A DNA stretch of 64,000 nucleotides, from the NCBI RefSeq assembly GCF_010731595.1, contig NZ_AP022582.1:2728001-2792000 (forward strand), read 5' to 3'. Of the stretch, positions 1-8,831 are shown one piece after another; the stretch's first letter is position 1; each line of letters opens with the position of its first letter. Source of the DNA: Mycobacterium seoulense. GTDB taxonomy: Bacteria > Actinomycetota > Actinomycetes > Mycobacteriales > Mycobacteriaceae. Under the pieces are notes generated by a model. That model was not told where the DNA came from. It worked only from the letters and a program-made list of their open reading frames with translations, and did not search any database. The translations under genes were made by a program, and so were the position numbers.

Positions 1-88
1 TAGCGGCAGCTCAGCGGGTCAACCACCGACGCGCCTGAGCAGGCGTTTCAGTTGCGCTGGTCGATGCGCGGTGTGCGAGAGTAACCAG

Positions 89-1846
89 ATGCTCCTGGCA
101 CTGCTGCGCCAGTACATCCGGCCGTACCGGCGGCTGGTCGCGGTGCTGATGGTGCTTCAGGGCATCAGCAGCCTCGCCTCGCTGTACCTGCCGACGGTCA
201 ACGCCGCGATCATCGACGAGGGCGTCGCCAAGGGCGACACGGCCACCATCGTCAGGCTCGGCATGGTGATGCTCTCGGTCACGGCGTTGCAGGTGTTGTG
301 CGCGGTCGGGGCGGTGTACTTCGGGTCGCGGACCGGGATGGGCTTCGGTCGCGACCTGCGCGCGGCGATGTTCGAACACATCACCACCTTCTCCGAGCAT
401 GAGACCGCCCACTTCGGCGCGCCCACGCTGTTGACGCGCACCACCAACGACGTCCGCCAGATCCAGTACCTGGTTCAGATATCGAGCACCGTGCTGGTCA
501 CCGCGCCCATCATGTGCATCGGCGGAATCTTGATGGCCATCCATCAGGAGGCCGCGCTGACATGGCTGCTGCTGGTCAGCGTTCCCATCATGGCGGTGAC
601 CAACTACTGGGTGATGTCGCACATGCTGCCCCTGTTCCGCAGGATGCAGGGCCTGATCGACGCCATCAACCGGGTGATGCGCGACCAGCTGTCCGGCGTG
701 CGCGTCGTCCGGGCGTTCGCCCGCGAAGCCTATGAGCGCGACCGATTCGCCCGCGCCAACGCCGCGCTGTCGCACACCGCGCTGACCGCAGGCAACTGGC
801 AAGCGGTGATGCTGCCGGTGACCACGCTGACCGTGAACGTGTCCAGCGTCGCGCTGATCTGGTTCGGCGGGTTGCGCATCGATCGCGGCCAGATGCAGGT
901 CGGCTCGCTGACCGCGTTCCTGGCCTACTTCACCCAGATCCTCATGGCGGTGCTGACGGCGACGATGACGCTGGTGGTGTTGCCGCGAGCGTCCGTGTGC
1001 GCCGAACGGATCTCCGAGGTGCTGTCCACCCGGGCCGCGGTGACCGATCCGCAGCGACCGGCCTTCCCGCACGGAGGGATCGCCGGGGTGGTGCGTCTGG
1101 AGGGCGTGACATTCACCTATCCGGGCGCCGATCGCCCGGTGCTGCAGGACATCTCGTTCACCGCACGGCCCGGCACCACCACGGCCATCGTCGGCAGCAC
1201 CGGGTCGGGCAAGTCGACGCTGGTGTCGTTGATCTGCCGGCTCTACGACGTGACCGGCGGCGCCGTCCTGGTCGACGACGTCGACGTCCGCGATTACCAC
1301 ACGGAGCGACTGTGGTCCGCGATCGGGCTGGTGCCCCAGCGCGGCTATCTGTTCTCCGGCACCGTGGCCGAAAACCTGCGCTATGGCAAGGCGGACGCGA
1401 CAGACGACGAGATGTGGGAAGCGTTGCGGGTGGCCGACGCCGACGGATTCGTCCGCGCGCACGACGACGGGCTGCGGATGCGGGTGGCCCAGGGCGGCAT
1501 CAACTTCTCCGGCGGTCAGCGGCAACGACTGGCGATCGCCCGGGCGGTCATCCGCCGCCCCGCCATCTACCTCTTCGACGACTCGTTTGGCGCGCTCGAC
1601 GTGCACACCGATGCGCGGGTCCGCGAGTCGCTGACACAGATATCCGGCGCGGCCACGGTCATCCTTGTCACCCAACGAGTTTCGACCGCCGCCCGGGCCG
1701 ACCAGGTGATCGTCGTCGACAACGGCAGACTGGTGGGCACCGGCACGCACGAATCGCTGCTCACCGACTGCCCCACTTATACGGAGTTCGCCGACTCGCA
1801 GTCGGTGAGCGCCGTGCGATCGGGTCAATTCGGGGGTGCGCCATGA
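89..1846 (+). CDS. ABC exporter half-transporter, degenerate-site subunit (Rv1273c-like)
   Basis: The product is a 585-residue fused membrane plus ATPase half-transporter that should pair with the next gene in the inner membrane. Residues 1-300 hold six hydrophobic segments (ABC type-1 fold). The ATPase domain follows with Walker [11 protein letters not shown] near residue 366, an intact signature FSGGQRQR near 472 and Walker B ending [10 protein letters not shown] near 495. The usual catalytic Glu after Walker B is Asp, and the switch His (normally AHR) is Gln in VTQRVS. This matches the degenerate subunit of heterodimeric exporters. I chose ATG 89 (MLLALLRQY) because it matches the family N-terminus; an in-frame ATG lies at 71. 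The stop overlaps the next start by ATGA. The substrate is unknown. Confidence 0.88.
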   Translation: MLLALLRQYIRPYRRLVAVLMVLQGISSLASLYLPTVNAAIIDEGVAKGDTATIVRLGMVMLSVTALQVLCAVGAVYFGSRTGMGFGRDLRAAMFEHITTFSEHETAHFGAPTLLTRTTNDVRQIQYLVQISSTVLVTAPIMCIGGILMAIHQEAALTWLLLVSVPIMAVTNYWVMSHMLPLFRRMQGLIDAINRVMRDQLSGVRVVRAFAREAYERDRFARANAALSHTALTAGNWQAVMLPVTTLTVNVSSVALIWFGGLRIDRGQMQVGSLTAFLAYFTQILMAVLTATMTLVVLPRASVCAERISEVLSTRAAVTDPQRPAFPHGGIAGVVRLEGVTFTYPGADRPVLQDISFTARPGTTTAIVGSTGSGKSTLVSLICRLYDVTGGAVLVDDVDVRDYHTERLWSAIGLVPQRGYLFSGTVAENLRYGKADATDDEMWEALRVADADGFVRAHDDGLRMRVAQGGINFSGGQRQRLAIARAVIRRPAIYLFDDSFGALDVHTDARVRESLTQISGAATVILVTQRVSTAARADQVIVVDNGRLVGTGTHESLLTDCPTYTEFADSQSVSAVRSGQFGGAP

Positions 1847-3741
1847 CCGTGGCGGCCACTCGAGGCGTGACCCCGGCCTCGGCCGGACGGTCCCGCGACT
1901 TCTGGGGTTCGGCCACCCGGCTGGTGAAACGGCTTGCACCGCAACGGCGGCTGAGCATCGCGGTGATCAGCCTCGGTGTCGTCGGGACGGTTATCGGCGT
2001 CATCGTCCCGCGCATCCTCGGCCACGCCACGGATCTGTTGTTCAACGGTGTCATCGGGCGACAGCTCCCCGCGGGTATCACCAAGGCGCAGGCCGTGGCC
2101 GCGGCCCGGGCCCGGGGGGACAACACCTTCGCCGACCTCCTGTCGGGAATGGGTGTGGTGCCAGGCAAGGGCGTCGACTTCGGTGCCGTGGCACGAACGC
2201 TGGCGCTGGCGTTGGGCCTGTATCTGGTTTCTGCGCTGCTGATTTGGGCGCAAGCACGGCTGCTCAACGTCACCGTGCAACGCACGATGGTCGCGCTGCG
2301 TTCCGACGTCGAGGACAAGGTCCACCGGCTGCCGCTGTCCTACTTCGATGGGCGCCAACGCGGTGAGCTGCTGAGCCGGGTGACCAACGACATCGACAAC
2401 GTGCAGTCGTCGCTGTCGATGACCATCACACAGCTGGTGACGTCCATCCTGACCGTGGTCGCCGTGCTGGCGATGATGGTGTCCATCTCGCCGCTGCTGG
2501 CCCTGGTCACCGTGGCGACGGTGCCGCTGACCCTGCTGGCCACGCGTGCGATCGCGCGGCGCGCGCAGCGCCTGTTCGTAGCGCAATGGACCAGCATCGG
2601 TCGGCTGAACGCCCATATCGAGGAGACCTACAGCGGCTTCACGGTGGTCAAGACGTTCGGCCACCAGGCCGCGGCGCGCACAAAGTTTCGCGACTGCAAC
2701 CACGACGTGTACGGGGCGAGTTTCGGCGCGCAGTTCTTCTCCGGCCTCGTGGCCCCGGCGACGGCGTTCATCGGCAACCTCGGCTACGTGGCCGTTGCCG
2801 TGCTGGGCGGCCTGCAGGTGGCCGGCGGCCACATCACCCTCGGTGGCATCCAGGCCTTCATCCAATACGTCCGGCAGTTCAATGCCCCCCTCAGCCAGGT
2901 GGCCGGGATGTACAACACCCTGCAGTCCGGGGTGGCCAGCGCGGAGCGGGTGTTCGAACTGCTCGACGAGCCCGAGGAATCGCCGGATCCCCAGCCCGCC
3001 CTCCCGCTGCCCGACGGAGGCCCGGGCGGGCGGGTGGAGTTCCAGCACGTGACCTTCGGTTACAGCCCGCACACGCCGGTGATCCACGACCTGTCGATGG
3101 TGGCCGAGCCGGGGACCACGGTGGCGATCGTCGGCCCCACGGGGGCCGGCAAGACCACTCTGGTGAACCTGCTGATGCGGTTCTACGACGTCGATTCCGG
3201 CCGGATCCTGGTCGACGGGGCCGACGTCACCACCGTGAGCAGGCAGTCGCTGCGGTCGCGGATCGGCATGGTCCTGCAGGACACCTGGCTCTTCGACGGG
3301 ACGATCGCGGAGAACATCGCCTACGGGCGGCCCGAGGCGAGCGCGGACGAGGTGGTGCAAGCCGCCAAGGCGGCATACGTCGACCGTTTTGTGCACACTC
3401 TGCCGGCCGGCTACGAGACGCGGGTCAGCGGTGGCGGCGGCAACATCAGCGCGGGCGAAAAGCAACTCATCACCATCGCGCGCGCGTTCCTCGCCAGGCC
3501 GCGGCTGTTGATCCTCGACGAGGCGACCAGCTCGGTCGACACCCGCACCGAGGCGCTCATCGCCCGCGCCACGTCGGAGCTGCGCCGGGATCGCACGAGT
3601 TTCATTATCGCGCATCGGCTTTCGACGATCAGGGACGCAGACCGCATCGTCGTGGTCGAAGCCGGCCGGATCGTCGAACAAGGCAGCCACACCGAGCTGC
3701 TGGCCCGGCGGGGCGCCTACTACGCCATGACCAGGGCCTAG
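1843..3741 (+). CDS. ABC exporter half-transporter, catalytic-site subunit (Rv1272c-like)
   Basis: A 632-residue type-1 ABC exporter half, translationally coupled to the preceding gene by ATGA. It has six membrane segments within residues 35-350, Walker [11 protein letters not shown] near residue 430, Walker [13 protein letters not shown] and switch His in IIAHRLST, all canonical. Its signature is instead degenerate: ISAGEKQ in place of LSGGQ. Combined with the first subunit, one composite ATP site is fully canonical (this Walker A/B with the partner's FSGGQ) and one is degenerate, as in TM287/288-type heterodimers. An in-frame ORF extends upstream to 997, but that part overlaps the first gene, so ATG 1843 is the start. 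The substrate is unknown. Confidence 0.88.
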   Translation: MTVAATRGVTPASAGRSRDFWGSATRLVKRLAPQRRLSIAVISLGVVGTVIGVIVPRILGHATDLLFNGVIGRQLPAGITKAQAVAAARARGDNTFADLLSGMGVVPGKGVDFGAVARTLALALGLYLVSALLIWAQARLLNVTVQRTMVALRSDVEDKVHRLPLSYFDGRQRGELLSRVTNDIDNVQSSLSMTITQLVTSILTVVAVLAMMVSISPLLALVTVATVPLTLLATRAIARRAQRLFVAQWTSIGRLNAHIEETYSGFTVVKTFGHQAAARTKFRDCNHDVYGASFGAQFFSGLVAPATAFIGNLGYVAVAVLGGLQVAGGHITLGGIQAFIQYVRQFNAPLSQVAGMYNTLQSGVASAERVFELLDEPEESPDPQPALPLPDGGPGGRVEFQHVTFGYSPHTPVIHDLSMVAEPGTTVAIVGPTGAGKTTLVNLLMRFYDVDSGRILVDGADVTTVSRQSLRSRIGMVLQDTWLFDGTIAENIAYGRPEASADEVVQAAKAAYVDRFVHTLPAGYETRVSGGGGNISAGEKQLITIARAFLARPRLLILDEATSSVDTRTEALIARATSELRRDRTSFIIAHRLSTIRDADRIVVVEAGRIVEQGSHTELLARRGAYYAMTRA

Positions 3742-3838
3742 CCCGAAACCTCAGGTCTGCGGGCCGCTGCCAAGTCACGTTGAGAATTCTTTGAGGTAAC
3801 GAAAAGGCCAAGATCGGAACCTTCTCTCAGATAGGAAA

Positions 3839-3857
3839 GCCCGCCGACGGGGCGGGC
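3839..3857 (+). other. 7-bp perfect hairpin just upstream of the C39-like peptidase gene
   Basis: GCCCGCC (3839-3845) pairs with GGCGGGC (3851-3857) around a 5-nt loop. It lies 3 nt before a good ribosome site, GAGAAGGA. There is no U-tract. It could end the ABC operon transcript or sit in the 5' leader of the peptidase gene. Confidence 0.45.
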
Positions 3858-3874
3858 CGGGAGAAGGACAATCC

Positions 3875-4570
3875 ATGAAGACAATCCTCGGCAGCATCGC
3901 CAAAGCCGCAACGTTGGCAGTCGCCGCCGGCGCGATCGCGCTGGGACTGGCGGGCCCGGCTCAAGCAGCCTCGGGCACCACCTACGGCGACCCCACCGCC
4001 GCCGCCAAGTGGTGGCGACACCAAAAGTACGACGACTGCGTCCTGATGGCCGCCGCTGACCTGATCGGCCAGATGACCGGCAAGGAACCCTCGGAGGAGG
4101 CCATCATCAAGAAGGCCGAGTCCACCCCCAGCGCCATCCATCCCGGCTCGATTTACATCAAGCCGTCCGACACCAAGGATCCGAATTCGGGCCAGGGCAC
4201 GATGTTCGGCGACGTCCCGACGCTGCTGAAGCTATACAACGTGTACGGGGTGGTCAGTGACGAGGCCCATGCGGCAAAGACAGGCGTCCCCGCAGGCATC
4301 GAAGGTATCGAGCAGCTGCTGGGCACCGGTCACAAGGTGATGGTCAGCGTCAACGGCGAACTGATCTGGCACGTGCCCGTCGAGACCAAGGACGAGAACG
4401 GCAGCCCGATCGGTGACCACGCCGTCGTGGTCACCGGTGTCGACGCCGCCTACAACATCGTCCACCTGAACGACAGCGGTGACCCGAACGGCCGCGACTC
4501 GCAAGTCCCGATGGCGCTCTTCATGCGAGCCTGGGAAGCCAGCCACGAGCTGATTGTCGCCACCATGTGA
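3875..4570 (+). CDS. Secreted C39-like cysteine peptidase
   Basis: A 231-residue protein with a clear Sec signal peptide: basic start MKTILGSIAK, Ala-rich core and a PAQA site, with likely cleavage near residue 31. The mature part resembles the peptidase C39-like family. The candidate nucleophile is Cys55 in YDDCVLMAA, the His is 182 in IGDHAVVVTG, and Asn199/Asp200 follow in HLNDSG, giving the Cys-His-Asp/Asn order of the papain-like fold. There are no membrane segments after the signal, so it is probably released or wall-associated. RBS GAGAAGGA stands 6 nt before ATG. M. tuberculosis has other secreted proteins and lprA at this place, so this is a lineage-specific replacement. The substrate is unknown. 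Confidence 0.75.
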   Translation: MKTILGSIAKAATLAVAAGAIALGLAGPAQAASGTTYGDPTAAAKWWRHQKYDDCVLMAAADLIGQMTGKEPSEEAIIKKAESTPSAIHPGSIYIKPSDTKDPNSGQGTMFGDVPTLLKLYNVYGVVSDEAHAAKTGVPAGIEGIEQLLGTGHKVMVSVNGELIWHVPVETKDENGSPIGDHAVVVTGVDAAYNIVHLNDSGDPNGRDSQVPMALFMRAWEASHELIVATM

Positions 4571-4589
4571 GGCGCAGCTGATTCCATCG

Positions 4590-4620
4590 CGCGGCGGGCA
4601 GCCTATGACTGTCCGCCGCG
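4590..4620 (+). terminator. Strong hairpin downstream of the peptidase gene
   Basis: CGCGGCGGGCAG (4590-4601) pairs with CTGTCCGCCGCG (4609-4620) through 12 pairs including one G-U, around a 7-nt loop. It begins 20 nt after the stop codon. It lacks a U-tract, as is common for mycobacterial terminators. Confidence 0.55.
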
Positions 4621-4834
4621 TTGCGTGTTCGCCTGAGCGCCAGACCCGTTCGCGAAAGGCTTCACACGTCCTTGTGGCGGGGAAGGCTTTTCGTTCACCG
4701 ACCAGAGAGTCAGCGCCCCGGCATCAACCACGCACAATTCGCGCGTCACTACCGAAATCGCCGAGATTGAGATCACAATGGCAAGCTAGGACATCTCCCA
4801 GGTGCGCTGCGGAGGACCGAAAGGACCGATAAGC

Positions 4835-5977
4835 GTGGTGGACAAACGTCTCGAACTCGCTCTGCTCGGGCCGTTGGAGATGAGCGTTGACGGTGCCCTG
4901 GTGGCCCTGGGCACCCCCAAACAGCGAGCGGTACTGGCCGTGCTGCTGATGAACCGCAACAGTCCGGTCGCCGTCGACCGGCTCATCACCGCGCTGTGGG
5001 ACGACGAGCCCCCGTCGGGCGCTCGGGCCAGCATTCATTCCTACGTGTCCAACCTGCGTAAGCTGCTCGGCACCGCCGGCATCGACCCACGAGTGGTGCT
5101 GGCCGCGGCGCCGCCGGGATACCGGCTCAGCATCGCCGAAAGTGACTGCGATATCGGGCGATTCATTGCCGAAAAGACCGCTGGCGTGCATGCCGCCGCC
5201 GCGGGAAAATTCGACGAGGCCAGCCAGCACCTGACGGCCGCGCTGGCGGAATGGCGCGGGCCGGTGCTCGAGGACCTCCGCGAATTCCAGTTCGTCGACA
5301 CGTTCGCCACCTCGCTCGTCGAGGAAAAGGTTCTGGTCCACGGCGCGAAGGCGGAGGCCGAAATCGCCTGCGGGCGTGCGTCCACCGTGATCACCGAACT
5401 CGAGACGCTGACCGCCGAACACCCCTACCGGGAGCCGTTATGGGCCCAGTTGATCACCGCGTACTACCTCACCGACCGGCAGTCCGACGCGTTGGCCGCC
5501 TACCGTCGCGTCAAGACCACGCTGGCCGAAGACCTGGGCATCGATCCGGGCCCGACGCTGCGGTCGCTCAACGAGCAGATCCTGCGCCAGGAACCGCTCG
5601 ACGTGAAGCGAAGCGCCAAGACCGCCGCCGTCGACACGGTCACAGTGCTCGAACAGCACACCATGGTGTCCGGGCAGCAGGCCATCGCTTATCTGCACGA
5701 GGCTTCGGGACGCAGCTACCCGCTGCGGGCGGCGGCGACCCGGATCGGACGGCTCGGTGACAACGACATCGTCCTGGACAGCCCCAAAGTCAGCCGCCAC
5801 CATGCCGTCATCGTCGACACGGGCACCAGCTTCATCATCAACGACCTCCGGTCGTCCAACGGGGTCCACGTGCAACACGAACGAATCCGGTCCGCCGCCA
5901 CGCTCCGCGACGGCGATCACGTCCGCATCTGTGACCACGAGTTCACGTTCCAGATCGCCGCGGACAACGAAGGCTAG
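4835..5977 (+). CDS. embR: EmbR transcriptional regulator (winged helix, BTAD, FHA)
   Basis: A 380-residue SARP-like regulator. An OmpR/PhoB-type winged helix occupies about residues 1-100 (LGPLEMSVDG, then GTPKQRAVLAVLL), a BTAD tetratricopeptide region about 105-255, and a C-terminal FHA domain from about 285. FHA phosphothreonine-binding residues are present: Arg in TRIGRLGDND, Ser in SRHHA and Asn in SSNGVHV. In M. tuberculosis EmbR is phosphorylated by PknH through FHA docking and activates the embCAB arabinosyltransferase genes. The kinase gene follows directly here, as in that species. I chose GTG 4835 (VVDKRLELALLGPL) by matching the family start; an in-frame ATG at 4802 would add 11 residues. 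Confidence 0.92.
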   Translation: MVDKRLELALLGPLEMSVDGALVALGTPKQRAVLAVLLMNRNSPVAVDRLITALWDDEPPSGARASIHSYVSNLRKLLGTAGIDPRVVLAAAPPGYRLSIAESDCDIGRFIAEKTAGVHAAAAGKFDEASQHLTAALAEWRGPVLEDLREFQFVDTFATSLVEEKVLVHGAKAEAEIACGRASTVITELETLTAEHPYREPLWAQLITAYYLTDRQSDALAAYRRVKTTLAEDLGIDPGPTLRSLNEQILRQEPLDVKRSAKTAAVDTVTVLEQHTMVSGQQAIAYLHEASGRSYPLRAAATRIGRLGDNDIVLDSPKVSRHHAVIVDTGTSFIINDLRSSNGVHVQHERIRSAATLRDGDHVRICDHEFTFQIAADNEG

Positions 5978-6132
5978 CCACACCGTCCCCCGGGTAAATC
6001 GCGTGATTGCCATGCGTCGGGCCGGGTGGGGGCTTACGGTCATGGTTGCTGGGTCAGGGGGTTGCGGCCGACCGGTGGGCCCGGCGATTGTTGGGTGTCG
6101 GTGGCGCGGTGGCTGGGTGTGAAGGATCGGCG

Positions 6133-7881
6133 ATGAGTGATGAGCAGGTCTCGCGGGCGGGGTCGGATTTTGGGCCCTATCACCTAAAACGGCTGCTGGG
6201 CCGCGGTGGGATGGGCGAGGTCTACGAGGCCGAGCACACCGTCAAGGAGTGGACGGTGGCGGTCAAGCTGCTGTCGGAGACCTTCAGCAAGGACCCGGTG
6301 TTTCGGGAGCGGATGAAGCGCGAAGCCCGCACCGCCGGTCGTTTGCAGGAGCCCCATGTGGTGCCCATCCACGACTACGGCGAAATCGATGGGCAGATGT
6401 TCTTGGAGATGCGCCTGATCGAGGGCACCGACTTGGACGGCGTGCTCAAACGCTTTGGCCCGCTGGCCCCGCCGCGCGCGGTGGCCATCATCACCCAGAT
6501 CGCCGCGGCGCTCGATGCCGCCCATGCCGCCGGGGTGATGCACCGCGACGTCAAACCGCAAAACATTCTGCTCACCCGCGACGACTTCGCCTATCTGGTC
6601 GACTTCGGCATCGCCAGCGCCACCACCGACGAGAAGCTGACCCAGTTGGGCACCGCGGTGGGCACCTGGAAATACATGGCCCCGGAACGGTTTTCCAACG
6701 CCGAAGTCACCTACCGCGCCGACATCTACGCCCTGGCCTGCGTGCTCTATGAATGCCTCACCGGATCCCCGCCGTACACATCCAGTAGCGCGGGCGCGCT
6801 GGTTACCGCCCATACGATGAACCCCATTCCTCAGCCCAGCGCGCTGCGTCCGGGGATTCCCAAGGGCTTCGACGCGGTGATCGCCCGCGGGATGGCCAAG
6901 AAACCCGAGGACCGCTACGCCAGCGCCGGCGACCTGGCCCTGGCCGCCCACGACGCACTCAGCGACCCCGACCAGGACCACGCCGCCACCATCTTGCGCC
7001 GCAGCCAAGAAGCCACCCTGCCGGGCACCGTCATGGCGCCTCCCCCCACACCGCCGCCGCCGGCACAGGATTCGACACCCAACCCCGCGCTCGGCTCGAC
7101 GCCGGTACCCGCACACAGCGCTCCCACGTGGCGGCCCGACAGCGGACCCATCCCCGCGGCCGGCCCACCCCCCACCACACCGCCCTATTACCAAGCCGCC
7201 AACCCCAATTGGGGCGGCCCGCCACCCCAATTCGGCGGCCCGGCGTGGAGCAAGCCGCCCCCCAAAAGACGCAACCCCTGGCCCATCGTCGCCGGCGTCG
7301 CCGCGTTGGTGGTGGTCGTCGCGCTCGCCGCCGTCGGCATCGCGATCGTCATGGGAGGCGACGACAACAATCCGCAGGCCAACCGCACCTCCACCACGTC
7401 GAGCACCACCAGGCCCAGCACCACCACCACAACCACCCGGGCGGCCAACCCGCAGAGCAAGCTGCTCGCCTTGCTGCCCGCCGGATATCCCAGCGGCGCC
7501 TGCACGCCCGCGACGCCGAAGTCGAACAGCATCTGGGTGAACGCCGTGGCCATGGTCGACTGCGATCAGAACATCAATCAGGGCGGCCCGTCTCGGGCCG
7601 TCTATGGACTGTTCGCCGATCAGGACACGCTGAAGAGGGCGTTCGATGACGACGTGGGCGCCGTGCAACTGCTGAACTGCCCGGGAGCCGGGGCGTCACC
7701 GGACGGCTGGCACCACGACAGCACCCCGACGGTGACCGCCGGAATGATCGCGTGCGGGACCTACAAGAACCACCCGAACGTGATCTGGACCAACGAGTCC
7801 AAGCTCATGCTGTGCGACGTCTACGGGGATCCCCCCGCCCTCGAGGACTTGCACACGTGGTGGACGAACTACGGCGGCTGA
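6133..7881 (+). CDS. pknH: Membrane Ser/Thr protein kinase PknH-like
   Basis: A 582-residue receptor kinase. The N-terminal kinase domain (about 16-276) has GRGGMGEVY, Lys45 in VAVK, HRDVKPQN with Asp139 and DFG with Asp157; the activation loop is TQLGTAVGTWKY. A Pro-rich juxtamembrane linker (about 300-380) leads to one membrane segment (about 384-406), then a Thr/Ser-rich spacer and an extracellular domain of about 135 residues with five cysteines, matching the PknH sensor fold. The family enzyme phosphorylates EmbR, encoded just upstream. RBS GAAGGA is 6 nt before ATG 6133. The in-frame extension to 6007 has no family support. M. tuberculosis PknH is about 626 residues, mostly differing in the linker. 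Confidence 0.92.
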   Translation: MSDEQVSRAGSDFGPYHLKRLLGRGGMGEVYEAEHTVKEWTVAVKLLSETFSKDPVFRERMKREARTAGRLQEPHVVPIHDYGEIDGQMFLEMRLIEGTDLDGVLKRFGPLAPPRAVAIITQIAAALDAAHAAGVMHRDVKPQNILLTRDDFAYLVDFGIASATTDEKLTQLGTAVGTWKYMAPERFSNAEVTYRADIYALACVLYECLTGSPPYTSSSAGALVTAHTMNPIPQPSALRPGIPKGFDAVIARGMAKKPEDRYASAGDLALAAHDALSDPDQDHAATILRRSQEATLPGTVMAPPPTPPPPAQDSTPNPALGSTPVPAHSAPTWRPDSGPIPAAGPPPTTPPYYQAANPNWGGPPPQFGGPAWSKPPPKRRNPWPIVAGVAALVVVVALAAVGIAIVMGGDDNNPQANRTSTTSSTTRPSTTTTTTRAANPQSKLLALLPAGYPSGACTPATPKSNSIWVNAVAMVDCDQNINQGGPSRAVYGLFADQDTLKRAFDDDVGAVQLLNCPGAGASPDGWHHDSTPTVTAGMIACGTYKNHPNVIWTNESKLMLCDVYGDPPALEDLHTWWTNYGG

Positions 7882-7883
7882 GA

Positions 7884-7906
7884 GCCCGCCGAACCCCCAC
7901 GCGGGC
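7884..7906. terminator. Hairpin between convergent pknH and abmR-like genes
   Basis: GCCCGC (7884-7889) pairs with GCGGGC (7901-7906) around an 11-nt loop, starting 2 nt after the pknH stop. It could serve transcripts from both sides. Confidence 0.4.
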
Positions 7907-7939
7907 AACGCGTCCGATCGGCGCGACGAAGGCGTTGGC

Positions 7940-8521
7940 CTACGACTGCAGGTCCGGACCCTCCGAGCGTAAGTCGTCGACCGCCGACATCGCACTGCGC
8001 AACTTGGCCAGCCAGTCCTCGGCATGTTCACCGACCAGCTTGACCGACCACGCGAGCGCGTCGGCGCGGGACCGGGCGACACCGGCGTCGACCAGCGTGT
8101 CGAGTACCTGGCGTTCCGGTTGCTTCAAGCGCGTCATCACCGGTACCGCGATGTGAGTGAACAGGATTCGCTCGACGCCGGACTTCGAGCCGACCTCCAC
8201 GCCCCAGGAAACCTTGCGCCCGTAGCGATCCTGCGCCTCGTCGGCGATATGCATTCGCTCCGAACGGGTTTCCTCCCGGAACCGGGAAGCGCGCCCTTCC
8301 GCTCGGGCGTCGGTCTCCTGCTCCGAGCCCTGGGGTTCGGGCAGCCGTCCTATGACGGTGATTTCTTCGCGGTCGACGACGACCGTCGGGTCGCCGTCGA
8401 ACCAGTTTTCGGGCAGGCGCCCCGCGAACCATTCCGCGGCGTCACTGGCGTCGGGTTGCTGGGCCTGCTGCCAGCCGCCGGGGCGGCCGTAGCGCCGGCC
8501 GTGCGTGTGATGCGATTTCAT
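7940..8521 (-). CDS. abmR: AbmR-like (Rv1265-like) regulator
   Basis: A 193-residue soluble protein without a textbook domain that I can name from sequence alone. It contains EWFAGRLPENWF near residue 30, a possible small beta domain (DPTVVVDREEITVIGRL), a charged region rich in Arg/Glu (about 65-100) and a helical C-terminus (LDTLVDAGVARSRADALAW, then WLAKL). Position identifies it: it follows the Rv1264-like cyclase on the same strand across a gap that holds a probable Mcr11-like RNA, exactly as Rv1265 (AbmR, an ATP-binding regulator that activates Mcr11) does in M. tuberculosis. Rv1265 is annotated somewhat longer (about 226 residues). ATG 8521 sits on three ATTACA repeats, described separately. 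Confidence 0.68.
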   Translation of the reverse strand: MKSHHTHGRRYGRPGGWQQAQQPDASDAAEWFAGRLPENWFDGDPTVVVDREEITVIGRLPEPQGSEQETDARAEGRASRFREETRSERMHIADEAQDRYGRKVSWGVEVGSKSGVERILFTHIAVPVMTRLKQPERQVLDTLVDAGVARSRADALAWSVKLVGEHAEDWLAKLRSAMSAVDDLRSEGPDLQS

Positions 8522-8522
8522 A

Positions 8523-8553
8523 ATTACATGATTACATCATTACACCCATTATG
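8523..8553 (-). promoter_or_regulatory. Triple 8-bp-spaced ATTACA repeat and -10 before abmR-like gene
   Basis: ATTACA occurs at 8523-8528, 8531-8536 and 8539-8544 (TGTAAT on the coding strand), spaced exactly 8 bp and ending 1 nt before the start codon. A CATAAT -10 candidate lies at 8553-8548 on the minus strand. It is strikingly AT-rich for this genome and could be a regulator site or a leader element. This and the two entries that follow fill the 310-bp gap 8522-8831. Confidence 0.5.
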
Positions 8554-8663
8554 GAATGGCGTTCACCGGCGGCGAACGCCGGCCGGGCTGCGGCGGGAGC
8601 GTCGTGGGCCCGGCGCCGCGCGCGGCCGCCCGCCAAAAGGTGCGTTTAAGTGCGGAGAACCCG

Positions 8664-8692
8664 TTGATATGGGCTGTTCGACGTTGTATTTT
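8664..8692 (+). promoter_or_regulatory. Near-consensus SigA promoter for the intergenic RNA
   Basis: TTGATA (8664-8669), a 17-bp spacer and TATTTT (8687-8692) on the plus strand. This is the best housekeeping promoter match I saw in the window. No protein-coding gene starts downstream; transcription from about 8699-8701 would run toward the 3' end of the adenylyl cyclase gene. Confidence 0.7.
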
Positions 8693-8699
8693 TGGTAGC

Positions 8700-8811
8700 G
8701 AAGCAGGCCCGGAACGACCAATTCCAAGCGCCGGAAGTCAGGGTAGAAGACCGGCCGCGTAGGACCCGCGCATGACGGAGCCCAACGCCCCCAGAGTCGT
8801 CCGGGCCTGCC
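8700..8811 (+). ncRNA. Probable Mcr11-like small RNA
   Basis: The segment starts 8 nt after the -10 element and is bracketed by a long helix: 8703-8718 pairs with 8796-8810 (15 pairs, one bulged A at 8714). This gives a closed RNA of about 110 nt. In M. tuberculosis the abundant small RNA Mcr11 lies between Rv1264 (cyclase) and Rv1265 (abmR), transcribed against the cyclase gene; gene order and strand are the same here. The 3' end would fall about 20 nt short of the cyclase stop codon at 8832. I see promoter, size, closing helix and context directly. Identity with Mcr11 is inferred, since I did not compare sequences. Confidence 0.62.
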
Positions 8812-8831
8812 CATGTTCGCCGGATTTCAAC

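Noticed and set aside
997..1842. N-terminal extension of the second ABC subunit
   Set aside because: The extension is a frame inside the first subunit gene. The ATGA overlap at 1843 gives a normal start and a normal protein length.
11..1939. Long minus-strand open frame opposite the ABC genes
   Set aside because: Long frames opposite real genes are common at this GC content. It lacks family motifs and overlaps two well-supported genes. The same applies to those at 20115-21476, 22028-23467 and 36501-38687.
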